A stretch of 64,000 bases of DNA from Paragonimus westermani. Lineage: Eukaryota; Platyhelminthes; Trematoda; Plagiorchiida; Troglotrematidae. Positions within the stretch are counted from its first letter, which is position 1. Each line of letters opens with the position of its first letter. A program made the position numbers and the translations under genes. Positions 62,601-64,000 of this stretch are shown in pieces. The notes below the pieces were generated by a model, which saw only the letters and a list, made by a program, of their open reading frames with translations, was not told where the DNA came from and made no database searches. The stretch is taken from assembly GCA_008508345.1 (NCBI GenBank), contig QNGE01000979.1, positions 57,358-121,357 on the forward strand, given 5' to 3'.

Positions 62601-64000
62601 CGGACAAATTGGTTGGCACACATTTTGCGGTTTTTGAAAATATGACTAGTAAACATTTGTTCAACTTGCCATCGAAATCAGGCTTGACGTGACAGAGGTT
62701 TGATTGAATAGCAGGTGGTTTCACATAAAACATCAGGATAAACGTTGACGTAGCCGGTTTATTCTGTACTCATGGCATATATTACCATACTGGTGGTCTT
62801 ACGGTCTTGCAAGTACACATCAGCCACTGAAGATTCCAAGACATTTTTCAATAGTAAAAGTCGGATATTTTTAGAGTCTGTTTACCGCATAAACTGATGA
62901 ACGACCACAAGCTATGAAGTTCGATTTCTACCATGCGTAAACACACTGGAAGATCGCCTACTCATCACCGGCGAAAATAACTTTGTGTTGGAAAGAACCA
63001 ACGGAGGAAGTTGGTTAGGTTCATGTGCGACCCAAGTTGTTGCACACAAACCTTATTTAAACCAGTGGAAGTACTCAGCATCATACGGCAATCCTTCAGA
63101 GATATAAGCGACTATTGATATACGGCACCAAATATGTCAGCCAGAGCAGGGTTCTAATCCTAATTATTCAACCATACTGTGCGATAGAAATAGAGTTGAA
63201 TTGGTTAAAAACCTTGACTAACTCCACCAGAAGACATCGTACAATTATAACCACGTTTAACTAGTTAGGTCGCAGTGTAAAACAACGCAGCATCTACTAA
63301 CGCAGCATCTACTGAACTGATCATTTACACTCACCTCTGCTGATATGGATCCCGCTGGATGGAACCAAAGTTTTATATTTTATAATGTCCTTGCAGTTTT
63401 CCTTACGTAATAGTGAGTTTAGTCGCTACACTATCATTTGAACTAAGGATACGAAAGTAAATGGAACCCAAGTTGTGTTTTAGAAAACATCCTAATGATA
63501 CACTTTAAAACAGATGGTTTGTGTGCTCTACAGAACAATTAACACACTACAGTTGAGAGGTCATCATTTTGCATAGTACAATTGAAATATCACATACTAC
63601 TGGTCGCGGATTTCGTTGCCAACCAGACACTTTAGCAATTCTCTTGACAATAGATATATTTCCCTGAGGTCACTGTCTTTAATAAACTCGATAGTAATAC
63701 TTATTCTTGCAATCGCTTGGAGTTGGAATGGCGTCTGAGTGCCTGTGAAGCGACTACAACGATAATTATGCCAACAAACTCACCTTAGACAAATGCAAGA
63801 TATTACAACCATCGATCACAATTGTTTATTTGTTGCGCGGATTGCCTATAAAATTAGTAAGCCTTACTCGCTTGCTGTTTTTGTAGTGTTCGTTGAATTC
63901 AAATTATACAAGAACTCACTCTAATGATAAACTTTTACAAGATATGAACTCAAATCAAACGCAGCAGAGTGACGCATACTGACCGCTACAATAGTGATGG
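56633..64000. other. Gene-poor stretch to the window end
   Basis: About 7.4 kb of AT-rich sequence with short frames only (83 codons or fewer). No RT, integrase, LTR or RNA gene was recognised. One small tandem duplication is listed separately at 63284. Confidence 0.45.
63284..63313. repeat. Tandem duplication, 2 x 15 bp
   Basis: The unit AACGCAGCATCTACT occurs twice without mismatch and is not extended further. Confidence 0.9.

Noticed and set aside
1..64000. CRISPR array, phage defence island or bacterial operon
   Set aside because: No evenly spaced direct repeats, no Shine-Dalgarno-led gene series, and all coding remains are eukaryotic retroelements.

Overview
This looks like nuclear DNA from an animal, most likely a parasitic flatworm (trematode or cestode). 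I infer this from the mix of degenerate retroelements: CR1/RTE-like non-LTR reverse transcriptases, Ty3/gypsy integrases of the K02A2.6 type, and a Penelope-like element with a GIY-YIG domain. There are no bacterial-style operons, and no recognisable host protein gene or RNA gene. Species cannot be fixed from the sequence alone. All family names here come from reading translated motifs by eye; no database search was run.

Layout. Positions 1-4172 and 15627-19849 are the two arms of a nearly identical inverted repeat. The left arm runs off the window edge. The arms enclose an 11.45-kb spacer. Each arm carries a broken non-LTR reverse transcriptase (RT) interrupted by a 538-bp solo LTR, plus an unidentified open segment near the inner end. 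The spacer (4173-15626) is a graveyard of gypsy integrase and RNase H pieces, a diverged copy of the LTR, and two further non-LTR RT relics in tandem. From 19850 to 27038 lie a gypsy integrase relic on the minus strand, an endonuclease-RT non-LTR relic on the plus strand, and another solo LTR at 26501-27038. A separate 180-bp repeat family has copies at 6091, 20470 and 28703.

From 27 kb to the end the DNA is more AT-rich and nearly featureless. Exceptions are a SINE-like fold-back repeat (37.5 kb, with relatives at 50.2 and 56.6 kb), a Penelope-like element relic (53.8-55.6 kb, minus strand) and one speculative two-exon mini-gene at 49.1 kb. The longest open frame there (173 codons) is about what chance gives for this length and composition, so I did not call unrecognised ORFs as genes.

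Nothing here works together as a functional system. The value of the window is its layered history: a non-LTR element landed, a gypsy LTR inserted into it with a 4-bp CCCT duplication, an LTR-LTR recombination probably left the solo LTR, and the whole block was then copied in inverted orientation recently enough that the arms differ at only a handful of bases plus one 51-bp indel.
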